Positions 36,458 to 44,978 of a stretch of 64,000 bases of DNA are shown piece by piece. Position 1 is the first letter of the stretch, and each line of letters starts with the position of its first letter. The notes beneath the pieces were generated by a model. The model worked only from the letters and a program-made list of their open reading frames with translations. It did no database searches and was not told the DNA's origin. A program made the position numbers and the translations under genes. The DNA is from Nocardioides insulae DSM 17944 (GTDB taxonomy: Bacteria; Actinomycetota; Actinomycetes; Propionibacteriales; Nocardioidaceae): the NCBI RefSeq assembly GCF_000422825.1, contig NZ_AUGU01000014.1:486842-550841 (forward strand), given 5' to 3'.

Positions 36458-36847
36458 TCACTCCTCGACGGTGCAGCCGACCAGATCGACCGTGGTGGCG
36501 GTGCGCTCGGTGCGCACGGTCACCTCGTTCTTGCCGTCGGTCGGCGTGAAGGTGCGCTCACCGACGGTGACCTTGTCCTCCGCCGAGGCCCGGAGCACGC
36601 AGGTGGCCTCGGTGTCCTCGGAGAGGCGTACGTCGACCACTGCGGTGGCGGTGTGCGGGTCGACGATCTCGAAGCCCTCGATGCCGGCGTCGACCTCGGG
36701 GTCGCCGTGCAGGAGCACCACCCACACCACCCAGGCCGCGAAGGCGAGGACCAACACTCCGACGCCCACCTGGAGGACACGGCGGATCACGGGATTGGGA
36801 GCGCCGTATCGATCGGCGAGGTGCGGGTCGGGGTCCGGCTTCGTCAC
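36458..36847 (-). CDS. DUF4307 membrane protein
   Basis: Protein of 129 residues, counterpart of mycobacterial Rv1081c. A short cytoplasmic tail with DRYGAPNPVIRR leads into one helix (VGVGVLVLAFAAWVVWVVLL, about 29-48). An external domain follows with two Cys (TCVLRASAE and VGCTVEE) that could form a disulfide. GTG start at 36847, divergent from mca with 29 bases between starts. Unknown function. Confidence 0.88.
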   Translation of the reverse strand: MTKPDPDPHLADRYGAPNPVIRRVLQVGVGVLVLAFAAWVVWVVLLHGDPEVDAGIEGFEIVDPHTATAVVDVRLSEDTEATCVLRASAEDKVTVGERTFTPTDGKNEVTVRTERTATTVDLVGCTVEE

Positions 36848-36876
36848 CCCTCCAGGGTGACACCTAAGATCGACCC

Positions 36877-37782
36877 ATGCCCCAGCAGCCCCCCGCCGGC
36901 CCCCGAGCGGGCTTCCGTCTGATGCACGTGCACGCGCATCCCGACGACGAGTCGAGCAAGGGCGCGGCCTCGACCGCCCGTTACGTCGCCGAGGGAGTCG
37001 ACGTCCACGTCGTCACCTGCACCGGCGGCGAGCGCGGATCGGTGCTGAACCCCAAGATGGACCGCCCCGATGTGTGGGCCAACATCGCCGAGATCCGTCG
37101 CCAGGAGATGGAGCGGGCCCGCGACATCCTGGGCGTCACCCAGGACTGGCTCGGGTTCGTCGACTCCGGCTGGCCGGAGGGCGACCCCAAGCCCCCGCTC
37201 CCCGAAGGGTGCTTCGGGCTGACGCCGGTCGAGGAGGCGGCGGTGCCGCTGGTCCGGCTGATCCGCACCGTGCGACCGCACGTGCTCACGACCTACGACG
37301 AACGCGGCGGCTACCCGCACCCCGACCACGTCATGTGCCACCAGGTGTCGGTTTTCGCCTTCGAGAAGGCGGCCGACCCGCAGTGGCGTCCCGAACTCGG
37401 TGCCCCGTGGCAGGCCGCCAAGCTCTACTACCATCACGGCTTCAACCGGCCCAAGGCCCTGGCGCTGCACGAGGAGATGCTCGCCCACGGGCTGGAGTCG
37501 CCGTACACCGAGCGGCTGGAGAAGTGGAAGCCGGAGCCGGAGTGGGATGCGCGGATCACCACCCGGGTGCCCTGCTCGGACTACTTCGGCGTCCGTGACC
37601 AGGCATTGCTGGCCCATGCCACCCAGATCGACCCCGACGGCTGGTGGTTCGCCGTGCCCCATGAGATCCAGGCGAAGGTCTGGCCCACCGAGGACTTCGA
37701 ACTGGTGGTCAGCCACGTGCCCGCAGTGACCCCCGAGAGCGACCTGTTCGCGGGGATCAGTCCCGATCGAGAGAACCGATGA
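36877..37782 (+). CDS. mca: Mycothiol S-conjugate amidase
   Basis: Zinc amidase of 301 residues that cleaves mycothiol S-conjugates during detoxification. LmbE-fold zinc motif HAHPDDESSKG (His21, Asp24) and the later HPDHVMCHQ with the third ligand. The blocks CTGGERGSVLN and DSGWPEGDPKPPLPEGCF are typical of Mca rather than the deacetylase MshB, as is the position beside greA/DUF4307. It shows that the organism makes mycothiol. Its stop overlaps the next start (ATGA). Confidence 0.94.
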   Translation: MPQQPPAGPRAGFRLMHVHAHPDDESSKGAASTARYVAEGVDVHVVTCTGGERGSVLNPKMDRPDVWANIAEIRRQEMERARDILGVTQDWLGFVDSGWPEGDPKPPLPEGCFGLTPVEEAAVPLVRLIRTVRPHVLTTYDERGGYPHPDHVMCHQVSVFAFEKAADPQWRPELGAPWQAAKLYYHHGFNRPKALALHEEMLAHGLESPYTERLEKWKPEPEWDARITTRVPCSDYFGVRDQALLAHATQIDPDGWWFAVPHEIQAKVWPTEDFELVVSHVPAVTPESDLFAGISPDRENR

Positions 37783-38045
37783 ACGACCTCTTCCCCCTGT
37801 TCCTGTCCTTCGCCACCGACCCCGTCCCGGCCGACGAGGACGTCAAGGCGGGCTGGACCGCCTTCGCCATCTTCCTGCTCCTCTGCGTCGCGGTGGGCCT
37901 GCTCGGGTGGAGTCTCGTGCGGCAGCTGCGCAAGGCTGAGCGCAACAAGAAGGCGGGTGCCTTCGGCGACGCCCCGGAGAACGACGAGGGCAGCGGCAGC
38001 GGCAGCGACCGGGACCACCCGCAGCAGCGGCACGACCAGTCCTGA
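37779..38045 (+). CDS. Small membrane protein downstream of mca
   Basis: Protein of 88 residues with one helix (WTAFAIFLLLCVAVGLLGWS, about 26-45), a short basic stretch (RQLRKAERNKKAG) after it and a hydrophilic Ser/Gly/Asp/Gln tail. ATG overlaps the mca stop by four bases, so it is translationally coupled. It matches the position and topology of Rv1083 next to mca in mycobacteria. Function unknown. Confidence 0.85.
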   Translation: MNDLFPLFLSFATDPVPADEDVKAGWTAFAIFLLLCVAVGLLGWSLVRQLRKAERNKKAGAFGDAPENDEGSGSGSDRDHPQQRHDQS

Positions 38046-38100
38046 CCGAGGTCCCGACCACCGCTGGCTCAGGTTCACCTGATCGGGACGGGACGCGCCC

Positions 38101-38742
38101 TCAGGCCGACCGCTCGAGGTGGACCAGGCAGTCCCATGCGGTGAGTCCGGGGGCCTCACCGTGGCCGTCCTCCGGCCGGGCGGGCACCCGGCGGGCGACC
38201 CTGTCCGCCTCCAGCACCCGGTAGCCCGGAGCGTCGGCCTCCTCGGCCAGATCCGCGAGGACGTCGTCCGCGGTCATCAGCACCGCGGGGTCCTGCGGCC
38301 CCCCGGTCCCCTCGGTGAGGTTGGTCAGATCGTGGGCGACCCAGAGCAGGTGGCCGCCGGGCGCGAGCGCGGCGAAGGCGGCGCGGGCCGCCCGGGCCCG
38401 TTCGGCGGCCGGCAACTGGAGGTAGGCCACGACCACCAGGTCGACCGGCTCCGGTGAGCGCCAGGTGGTGGCATCGGCGGTCACCCAGCTGAGCGAACCG
38501 GACGTCTCGCGGTGCTCCGCCAGCCGACGGCCCTTGTCCAGCCCGACGGTCGAGAAGTCCACCGCAGTGACCTCCCAGCCGCGGGAGGCCAGCCAGATCG
38601 CGTTGCGTCCCTCGCCCGCGGCCAGATCGACCGCTCGGGCCGGCGGAAGCTCCGCGATCCGGTCCGCAACGAAGACGTTGGGAGTGACCGACCAGACCAG
38701 GTCGGTGCCGGCGTACCGCTCGTCCCAGGCTGAGGAGTCCAC
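38101..38742 (-). CDS. Class I SAM-dependent methyltransferase
   Basis: Probable methyltransferase of 213 residues. SAM-binding motif I is AVDLAAGEGRNAIWLASRG, then the acidic loop VDFS and motif in DLVVVAYLQLP. It starts SSAWDERYAGTDLVWSVTPN, a segment common in the TehB-like/tellurite-type subgroup. GTG at 38742 is chosen; the long frame upstream is antisense to the DUF475 gene. Substrate unknown. First gene of the variable stretch before the DUF255 gene. Confidence 0.85.
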   Translation of the reverse strand: MDSSAWDERYAGTDLVWSVTPNVFVADRIAELPPARAVDLAAGEGRNAIWLASRGWEVTAVDFSTVGLDKGRRLAEHRETSGSLSWVTADATTWRSPEPVDLVVVAYLQLPAAERARAARAAFAALAPGGHLLWVAHDLTNLTEGTGGPQDPAVLMTADDVLADLAEEADAPGYRVLEADRVARRVPARPEDGHGEAPGLTAWDCLVHLERSA

Positions 38743-38820
38743 CGGCCCAGTCTGACATCGTGCCTGAGCCGCGGCCCGGCATAGGGTTGTCGGGGGCGCC
38801 GCCCACACCGTCCATCCACA

Positions 38821-39927
38821 GTGAGGAAGCACGTGATTCTCAGAACGTTCGGCTGGTCCTTCGGCATCACCGCCGCGGCCCTCATCGGGGCGCTGATCCT
38901 CGGTGGGCCCACGGCGTTCGTGCTGGTGGCGGTCCTGTCGATCCTGGAGATCTCGCTCTCCTTCGACAACGCCGTCATCAACGCCAAGATCCTCGACCGG
39001 ATGAGCGAGTTCTGGCAGAAGATGTTCCTCACCGTGGGCATCCTGATCGCGGTCTTCGGTATGCGGCTGGTCTTCCCGCTGCTCCTGGTCGCGCTGACCG
39101 CCCATCTCGGCCCGGTGGAGACCCTGGATCTGGCGATCAACGACCCCGACACCTACTCACACCATCTCGAGGAGGCGCACCCGGCGATCGCCTCCTTCGG
39201 CGGGATGTTCCTCTTCCTGCTCTTCTTGGACTTCGTCTTCGAGGATCGCGAGCACACCTGGCTCTCCTGGATCGAGCGGCCGCTGGCCAGGATCGGCGCG
39301 CTGGACCAACTCTCGGTCGTCGTGGCGCTGGGCACCCTGATCGCCGCTGCGGAGTTCCTCGCCTCCGACCCCGGCACGGTGATGATCGCCGGTGGCCTGG
39401 GCATCGTGACCTATCTGTTGGTCAACGGCCTGGGCAATCTGTTCGAGCAGAGCGGCCTGGCACAGGCGGGCATCGACGAGGAGGAGGGCGCCGGCGGCGT
39501 GGTCGCGACCGGTGGGCCGAGCAGTGCGGTCAAGGCGACCGGCAAGGCCGCCTTCTTCCTCTTCCTCTACCTCGAGGTGCTCGACGCGTCGTTCTCCTTC
39601 GACGGAGTGGTGGGCGCGTTCGCCATCACCTCCGACATCTTCATCATCATGGTCGGCCTCGGCGTGGGCGCGATGTACATCCGTTCGATCACCGTCTACC
39701 TGGTCCGCCGCGGCACCCTGAACGAGTACGTCTACCTCGAGCACGGCGCCCACTGGGCGATCGGCGCGCTCGCGGTGATCATGCTGATCACCATCAACCC
39801 CGATCTCCACATCTCCGAGATCGTCACCGGCCTGATCGGCGTGGTCTTCATCGGGGCCGCGGTCACCAGTTCGGTGATCCGCAACCGGAGGATCCCCGAG
39901 GAGCAGCGGGAGAAGCTGCACGCCTGA
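38821..39927 (+). CDS. DUF475 family membrane protein (TerC-like)
   Basis: Integral membrane protein of 368 residues with about nine helices. The duplicated acidic motifs SLSFDNAVINAKIL and SFSFDGVVGAFAI, each with an Asp in a helix, relate it to the TerC/Alx superfamily linked to metal (manganese) or tellurite handling. FEDREHTWLSWIE is typical of DUF475. GTG start at 38821. Precise role unknown; Mn export is possible by analogy. Confidence 0.9.
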   Translation: MRKHVILRTFGWSFGITAAALIGALILGGPTAFVLVAVLSILEISLSFDNAVINAKILDRMSEFWQKMFLTVGILIAVFGMRLVFPLLLVALTAHLGPVETLDLAINDPDTYSHHLEEAHPAIASFGGMFLFLLFLDFVFEDREHTWLSWIERPLARIGALDQLSVVVALGTLIAAAEFLASDPGTVMIAGGLGIVTYLLVNGLGNLFEQSGLAQAGIDEEEGAGGVVATGGPSSAVKATGKAAFFLFLYLEVLDASFSFDGVVGAFAITSDIFIIMVGLGVGAMYIRSITVYLVRRGTLNEYVYLEHGAHWAIGALAVIMLITINPDLHISEIVTGLIGVVFIGAAVTSSVIRNRRIPEEQREKLHA

Positions 39928-39996
39928 TCCGGCCCCGCTGCGCCGCCCCGGGCCTCTGTCCTCGGCGCGGCGGTACGCCGCCCGGAGGTGGAAATG

Positions 39997-40033
39997 CGAT
40001 CGAGTCGGCGTACCGGGTACGCCGACTCGATCG
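39997..40033. terminator. Strong hairpin between convergent genes
   Basis: Perfect 18-bp arms (CGATCGAGTCGGCGTACC and complement) with a one-base centre, between the DUF475 gene and the minus-strand nitronate monooxygenase gene. Confidence 0.85.
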
Positions 40034-40058
40034 GGTGGTTCAGGCTTGCGCGGGGAGG

Positions 40059-41033
40059 TCAGACCCCGAGGGTGCTCAGCAGGTCGGAGCGGGCCTCGTC
40101 GTACTCCCGCTTCCACTTGGCCACCAGGTCCTTGACCGGGAGCGACTCGGTGAGCGGGCCGATGCCCTGACCGGAGCCCCAGATGTCCTTCCACGCCTTG
40201 GCCTTGGTGTTGCCGCCGGAGCCGAAATTCATCTTCGACGGGTCCGAGACCGGCAGGTCGGTCGGGTCGAGGCCGGCCGCCACGATGCTGCCGCGCAGGT
40301 AGTTGCCGTGCACGCCGGTGAACAGGTTGCTGTAGACGATGTCGTCGGCGCCGCTCTCGAGGATCATCTGCTTGTAGTCCGCGGAGTTGTTGGCCTCCGG
40401 GGTGGTGAGCCAGGCCGAGCCGATGTAGGCCAGGTCGGCTCCCATTGCCTGCGCGGCCAGGATCGACCGGCCGTGACCGATCGCGCCGGAGAGGGCCAGG
40501 GGGCCGTCGAACCAGTCGCGGATCTCGCGGATCAGCGCCAGGGGAGAGTGCGTGCCGGCGTGCCCGCCGGCTCCTGCGGCCACCGCGATGAGGCCGTCGG
40601 CGCCCTTCTCGATCGCCTTGTGCGCGAACCGGTTGTCGATCACGTCGTGCAGCACGATGCCGCCGTAGGAGTGCACGGCGTCGTAGATCTCCTCGCGTGC
40701 GCCCAGCGAGGTGATCACGACCGGCACCTCGTGCTTGACCACCAGCGCCATGTCCTGGTCGAGCCGGTCGTTGGTGCGGTGCACGATCTGGTTGACCGCG
40801 AACGGCGCGACGATCTCGTCGGGGTGGGCGGCGGCGTAGGCCGCGTTCTCCTCACGCAGCTGGGCCAGCCAGTCGTCCAGCAGCGAGACCGGGCGGGCGT
40901 TGAGCGCCGGGAAGGAGCCGATGACGCCGGCCTGGCACTGCGCGGCGACCAGTTCGGGGCCGGAGCTGATGAACAGCGGCGACGCCAGCACGGGCAGCGT
41001 CAGCGGGCGGGTGAGGACCTCGGGAAGAGACAT
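40059..41033 (-). CDS. Nitronate monooxygenase-like FMN enzyme
   Basis: TIM-barrel flavoprotein of 324 residues in the 2-nitropropane dioxygenase/enoyl-reductase group. The N-terminus PLTLPVLASPLFISSGPELV and the glycine-rich block AVAAGAGGHAGTHSPLALI (FMN phosphate site and His) are characteristic, followed by LALSGAIGHGRSILAAQAMG and the ending GIGPLTESLPV. The ATG at 41033 has GGAG seven bases upstream; a GTG two codons earlier is too close to it. Divergent from padR, which probably regulates it. The natural substrate may be a nitronate or another oxidisable acid. Confidence 0.88.
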   Translation of the reverse strand: MSLPEVLTRPLTLPVLASPLFISSGPELVAAQCQAGVIGSFPALNARPVSLLDDWLAQLREENAAYAAAHPDEIVAPFAVNQIVHRTNDRLDQDMALVVKHEVPVVITSLGAREEIYDAVHSYGGIVLHDVIDNRFAHKAIEKGADGLIAVAAGAGGHAGTHSPLALIREIRDWFDGPLALSGAIGHGRSILAAQAMGADLAYIGSAWLTTPEANNSADYKQMILESGADDIVYSNLFTGVHGNYLRGSIVAAGLDPTDLPVSDPSKMNFGSGGNTKAKAWKDIWGSGQGIGPLTESLPVKDLVAKWKREYDEARSDLLSTLGV

Positions 41034-41102
41034 GCGCACACTCCAGGAAGGGAACGGGACGAGAGAAGCCGAGCAGCAAAGTACGTCGAGCAGCCGCGTT
41101 TA

Positions 41103-41116
41103 TGCAACTCCTTGCA
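41103..41116. promoter_or_regulatory. Candidate PadR operator
   Basis: Palindrome TGCAA-CTCC-TTGCA in the 104-base gap between the divergent monooxygenase and padR genes. PadR proteins usually bind such short inverted repeats near their own gene. Assignment is by position only. Confidence 0.45.
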
Positions 41117-41137
41117 GAAACATCATAGAGTGTCCGG

Positions 41138-41689
41138 GTGTCCCTCCGATTCGCGATCCTGACCGCCCTCACCGAGCGTGACGCGACCGGCCTCGAGCTG
41201 TCCCGGCGCTTCGACCGCTCGATCGGCCACTTCTGGCCGGCCTCGCACCAGCAGATATACCGCGAGCTCGACCGGCTCGCGGCCGACGGGCTCGTCACCG
41301 CGGAGCCGGTGCCCGGCCGCGGGCAGCCGAAGCGGTATGCCATCGCCGCACCGGGGAGCGAGGCGCTGCGGGCCTGGATGGGGGACTCGGAGCCGCTGAG
41401 CACGCGCCGGGAGGCGCTCTACGTCAAGCTCCGCGCCGCGGCCGCGCTGGGTGACCCCGAGGCGGTGCGCGCCCCCGTCGAGCACCACCTGGCCCTGCAC
41501 GAGGCCAACCTGGCGTCGTACCGCGAGATCGAGGCGCGCGACTTCTCCCCGGCCCCCGACGGGCGCGCGGTGCTGCAGCACCGGGTGCTCCAGGCGGGCA
41601 TCGAACTGGAGGTCACCCTGGCGCAGTGGTGTCGCGACACCCTGGTCGAGCTGGATCGGCTCTCCGCGGAGGTGGGGGCTTCCCGCTGA
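41138..41689 (+). CDS. PadR-family transcriptional regulator
   Basis: Regulator of 183 residues. Winged-helix domain at residues 1-80 with GHFWPASHQQIYRELDRLAA (recognition helix) and wing PGRGQPKRYAI. A C-terminal helical dimerisation region (Vir-like, PadR-s4 type) follows, with about 100 residues. GTG start 41138. Divergent from the monooxygenase gene and upstream of the lactonase/ligase pair, so it may control either. Effectors are often phenolic or lactone-like compounds in this family. Confidence 0.9.
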   Translation: MSLRFAILTALTERDATGLELSRRFDRSIGHFWPASHQQIYRELDRLAADGLVTAEPVPGRGQPKRYAIAAPGSEALRAWMGDSEPLSTRREALYVKLRAAAALGDPEAVRAPVEHHLALHEANLASYREIEARDFSPAPDGRAVLQHRVLQAGIELEVTLAQWCRDTLVELDRLSAEVGASR

Positions 41690-41737
41690 GGTGGCCGATT
41701 TTGCCGATGTGGTGTCCGCTATCGCCCTAGCCACTGT

Positions 41738-41753
41738 CTGATCGTTCGGTCAG
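41738..41753. promoter_or_regulatory. Candidate operator upstream of the lactonase gene
   Basis: Imperfect palindrome CTGATCGTTCGGTCAG, 80 bases before the lactonase start. The arms CTGATC and GGTCAG pair with one wobble. It resembles TetR-type acyl-CoA regulator sites; evidence is weak. Confidence 0.3.
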
Positions 41754-41832
41754 GATGCGGGTGTGCCGCCGGTCACACCACCTTCGGTCTGCCCGGTGAG
41801 CCACCCCTGACGTCGATCCTGGAGGAGAAGAG

Positions 41833-42819
41833 ATGGTCAACGCCGTCGAGACGGTACGCGGACCGGTGCCGGTCGATCAGCTCGGCACCACGCTGATGCA
41901 CGAACACGTCTTCATCACCACGCCGGACGTCATGAACAACTTCGGCCATGAGTGGTGGAACGAGGAGGAGCGGGTCACCGACGCGATCACCAAGCTCACC
42001 GACCTCAAGGCGGCCGGCGTCGACACCATCGTCGACCCCACCGTGATCGGGCTGGGTCGCTACCTGCCGCGCGTCCAGCGGGTCAACGAGGCGGTCGACA
42101 TCAACATCGTCGCCGCCACCGGGCTGTACACCTTCGACGAGATCCCGCACTTCTTCACCTACCACTCCGCGGCGCTGAGCCCGGACGGCGTGGACCCGAT
42201 GGTCCGGATGTTCGTCGACGACATCGAGAACGGCATCGCGGAGACCGGCGTCAAGGCGGCCTTCCTCAAGTGCGTGGTCGAGGAGCGGGGCCTGACCGCG
42301 GACCAGACCCGGGTGCAGGCGGCGATCTCCGAGACGCACGTGCGCACCGGTGTCCCGATCACGGTGCACACCAACGCTGCCCACCAGACCGGTCGGCTCG
42401 CGATCGACTTCTACCGCGAGCACGGGGTCGACCTCACCAAGGTCGTCATCGGCCACGCCGGTGACTCCAACGACCTCGACTACCTGAAGTGGATCATGGA
42501 CCAGGGCGCCACCATCGGCTGCGACCGGTTCGGCATCGACAGCTACAACACCACCGCCGACCGGGTGAAGACGATCGCCGACCTCTGCGGACAGGGATAC
42601 GCCGACCGGATCGTGCTGGCTCACGACGCCGCCTGCTTCATGGACTTCTTCGCCGGCGAGACCTCGCAGGCGATGATGGCCGAGATGGCGCCCAACTGGC
42701 ACTTCCTGCACATCCCGAACGACGTCCTGCCGGCCCTTCGCGAGCAGGGTGTCACCGAGGAGCAGCTGACCACCATGCTGGTGGACAACCCGCGCCGCTA
42801 CTTCGCCAAGGACGCCTGA
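41833..42819 (+). CDS. Phosphotriesterase-like lactonase
   Basis: Binuclear metal hydrolase of 328 residues (amidohydrolase superfamily, PTE group). All metal ligands can be placed: H23-x-H25 (LMHEHVF), carbamylated K146 (FLKCVVEE), H179 (VHTNAAH), H208 (IGHAGDSND) and D265 (AHDAACF). Members are mostly lactonases. ATG with GGAGGAGAAG just upstream. It is followed three bases after its stop by an acyl-CoA ligase, suggesting hydrolysis of a lactone or ester followed by CoA activation of the acid. Confidence 0.92.
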   Translation: MVNAVETVRGPVPVDQLGTTLMHEHVFITTPDVMNNFGHEWWNEEERVTDAITKLTDLKAAGVDTIVDPTVIGLGRYLPRVQRVNEAVDINIVAATGLYTFDEIPHFFTYHSAALSPDGVDPMVRMFVDDIENGIAETGVKAAFLKCVVEERGLTADQTRVQAAISETHVRTGVPITVHTNAAHQTGRLAIDFYREHGVDLTKVVIGHAGDSNDLDYLKWIMDQGATIGCDRFGIDSYNTTADRVKTIADLCGQGYADRIVLAHDAACFMDFFAGETSQAMMAEMAPNWHFLHIPNDVLPALREQGVTEEQLTTMLVDNPRRYFAKDA

Positions 42820-42821
42820 TC

Positions 42822-44363
42822 GTGAGCACCCCCACCCCGCTTCCGCGCGGGGCGGCACCGTTCGACCTGTCCGGCATCGAGCGCGACGAGCGCGGCGTCG
42901 CCCACTACACCGGGCTGCCCGACTCGATCGTGGCGATGCTGCACGCCTCGGTGACCGCGCGGCCCGACGCCGAGGCCGTCGTGGAGGTCGGCGGGGAACG
43001 CCTCACCTACGCCCAGCTGTGGGAGCGTGCCGGACGGGTCGCCGGCGGGCTGCGCGCCGCCGGCATCCGGCGGGGCGACCGGACCGCCATCGTGCTGCCG
43101 GCCGGCGTCGACTGGGTGCTCGCCTTCTGGGGCAGCCAGTTGGCGGGAGCGATCGTCGTTCCGGTCAACACCCGCTTCGCGCCACCGGAGATCGACTACG
43201 TCCTGGCGGACTCCGGTGCGAGCCACGTCTTCCGCGACGACGAGCCGCTGCCCGACGGTGAAACGGTGGTGGTCGAGGATCTCGCGCTCGACGACGTCGC
43301 GGTCATCTTCTACACCTCGGGGACGACCGGGTTCCCCAAGGGTGCGATGACCACCCACGAGAACCTGCTCTCCAACATCGAGACCGGCATCCGGGTCAGC
43401 GGGATCGACCGCGACCTGGCGCACACCACCCGCAGCCTGGTCTCGGTGCCGCTCTTCCACGTCACGGGCTGTTCCTCCCAGCTGCTGCCGCAGCTGCGGC
43501 ATGGCGGCTGCACGGTGATCATGCCCTCCTTCGACGTACGCACCTTCCTGCGGGTCATCGCCGAGGAGCGGATCACCTCGCTCACCAGCGTGCCGGCCAT
43601 CTACGCGCTGGCGATGCGGCAGCCGGAGTTCGCCGACCTGGACGTCAGCGCCATCACGCGGGTCGCGTACGGCGGCGCGCCGATGGCCCCCGCCATCGTG
43701 GCCCAGCTGACCGAGCGGTTCCCCAATGCCGGGCTGGGCAACGGGTTCGGGCTCACCGAGACGTCGTCGGTCTCGACCTACCTGCCCCACGACTGGGCCG
43801 TCGACCACTCCGACTCGGTCGGGTTCGCCGCGCCCGTCTGCGACCTGGCGATCAAGGACGCCGACCCGGTCTCCGGGGTGGGTGAGCTGCTCATCCGGGG
43901 CCCCAACGTGGTGGCCGGCTACTGGAACAAGCCGGAGCAGACCGCGGCGAGCTTCGTCGACGGCTGGCTGCACACCGGCGATCTGGCCAGGGTCGAGGAG
44001 TCCGGCCTGGTCTACCTGGTCGACCGGGCCAAGGACATGATCAACCGCGGCGGCGAGAACGTGTACTCCGTCGAGGTCGAGAACGCCCTGGCCGCAGCAC
44101 CCGGCGTCGCCGAGGTGGCCGTGGTCGGCGTACCCGACGACGTGATGGGGGAGAAGGTCGGAGCGGTCGTCGTGCCGACCGGACCCGGCGACTTCGACAC
44201 CGAGAAGGTGCTGGCCTTCCTCGACGAGCGACTGGCGGACTTCAAGGTGCCGCAGTTCTTCGAAGTCGTCGACCAGCCCCTTCCCCGCAACCCCGGTGGC
44301 AAGCTGCTCAAGCGCCAGCTGCGCGACCAGACCACCTGGGGGGCTCCGGTGCGGGGCCGCTGA
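42822..44363 (+). CDS. AMP-dependent acyl-CoA synthetase / ligase
   Basis: ANL-superfamily enzyme of 513 residues activating a carboxylic acid to its CoA thioester. Motifs: ATP loop FYTSGTTGFPKGAM, GFGLTETSS, WLHTGDLAR, and the catalytic lysine region NPGGKLLKRQL at the C-terminus. GTG at 42822 follows the lactonase stop by two bases, so they form one operon. Substrate cannot be read; medium-chain or hydroxy acids are plausible. Confidence 0.93.
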   Translation: MSTPTPLPRGAAPFDLSGIERDERGVAHYTGLPDSIVAMLHASVTARPDAEAVVEVGGERLTYAQLWERAGRVAGGLRAAGIRRGDRTAIVLPAGVDWVLAFWGSQLAGAIVVPVNTRFAPPEIDYVLADSGASHVFRDDEPLPDGETVVVEDLALDDVAVIFYTSGTTGFPKGAMTTHENLLSNIETGIRVSGIDRDLAHTTRSLVSVPLFHVTGCSSQLLPQLRHGGCTVIMPSFDVRTFLRVIAEERITSLTSVPAIYALAMRQPEFADLDVSAITRVAYGGAPMAPAIVAQLTERFPNAGLGNGFGLTETSSVSTYLPHDWAVDHSDSVGFAAPVCDLAIKDADPVSGVGELLIRGPNVVAGYWNKPEQTAASFVDGWLHTGDLARVEESGLVYLVDRAKDMINRGGENVYSVEVENALAAAPGVAEVAVVGVPDDVMGEKVGAVVVPTGPGDFDTEKVLAFLDERLADFKVPQFFEVVDQPLPRNPGGKLLKRQLRDQTTWGAPVRGR

Positions 44364-44512
44364 GGCCCGCACCCCACGATCGGGTGGGGGACGGCGGTTC
44401 GGGAGAGGCCGCCGTCCCCTGCCCCTCCATCTCCCGGTGGCTGACCCGTGCGGGCGTTTCACGTCCCATCCAGCCGGACGTCGGACGTGAGTCCCTCCGG
44501 CAGACTGGGAGC

Positions 44513-44884
44513 GTGGCGAGCAGACCCCCGGTTCCTCTCGAGCTCGTGCTGCGCATCAGGGCGACCCTCACCCGCCTGCCGGAGTGCTACGAGGAGGACG
44601 CCTGGACCGGGGTGAGGTGGCGGGTGCGGCAGGCGACGGTGGCGCACGTCTTCGGGGGAGAGGACCAGCTGTTCCGGCTGACCTTCCGGGCCGAGCCGGA
44701 TGAGGTGCTGGCCTTCCGGCACCTGGGAGAGCCCTACTTCGTCGTGGGCGGCAACGCGGTGGGATTGCTCCTGGAGCAGCTGGTCGACTGGGAGGAGGTG
44801 GCCGAGTTGCTCACCGACTCCTACTGCCTCCAGGCCCCCGCCAGGCTGGTGGCGCTGGTGGATCGTCCCGAGCCGCGGGATTGA
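44513..44884 (+). CDS. MmcQ/YjbR-like protein
   Basis: Small protein of 123 residues with the CyaY-like DNA-binding-fold pattern of the MmcQ/YjbR family: LPECYEEDAWTGVRWRV, then TVAHVFGG, and a C-terminal helix. GTG 44513 is taken as start; the frame upstream lacks family sequence. It has no obvious link to its neighbours. Function unknown. Confidence 0.75.
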   Translation: MASRPPVPLELVLRIRATLTRLPECYEEDAWTGVRWRVRQATVAHVFGGEDQLFRLTFRAEPDEVLAFRHLGEPYFVVGGNAVGLLLEQLVDWEEVAELLTDSYCLQAPARLVALVDRPEPRD

Positions 44885-44978
44885 GCGGGGGGGCGGGTAT
44901 TACTCCTCGGTCGCGACTCGCTGTGCGAGGCTCACAGCGAGGGTTAGTAATCTTCTCCTGGCAGACAAGGGAGAATTC

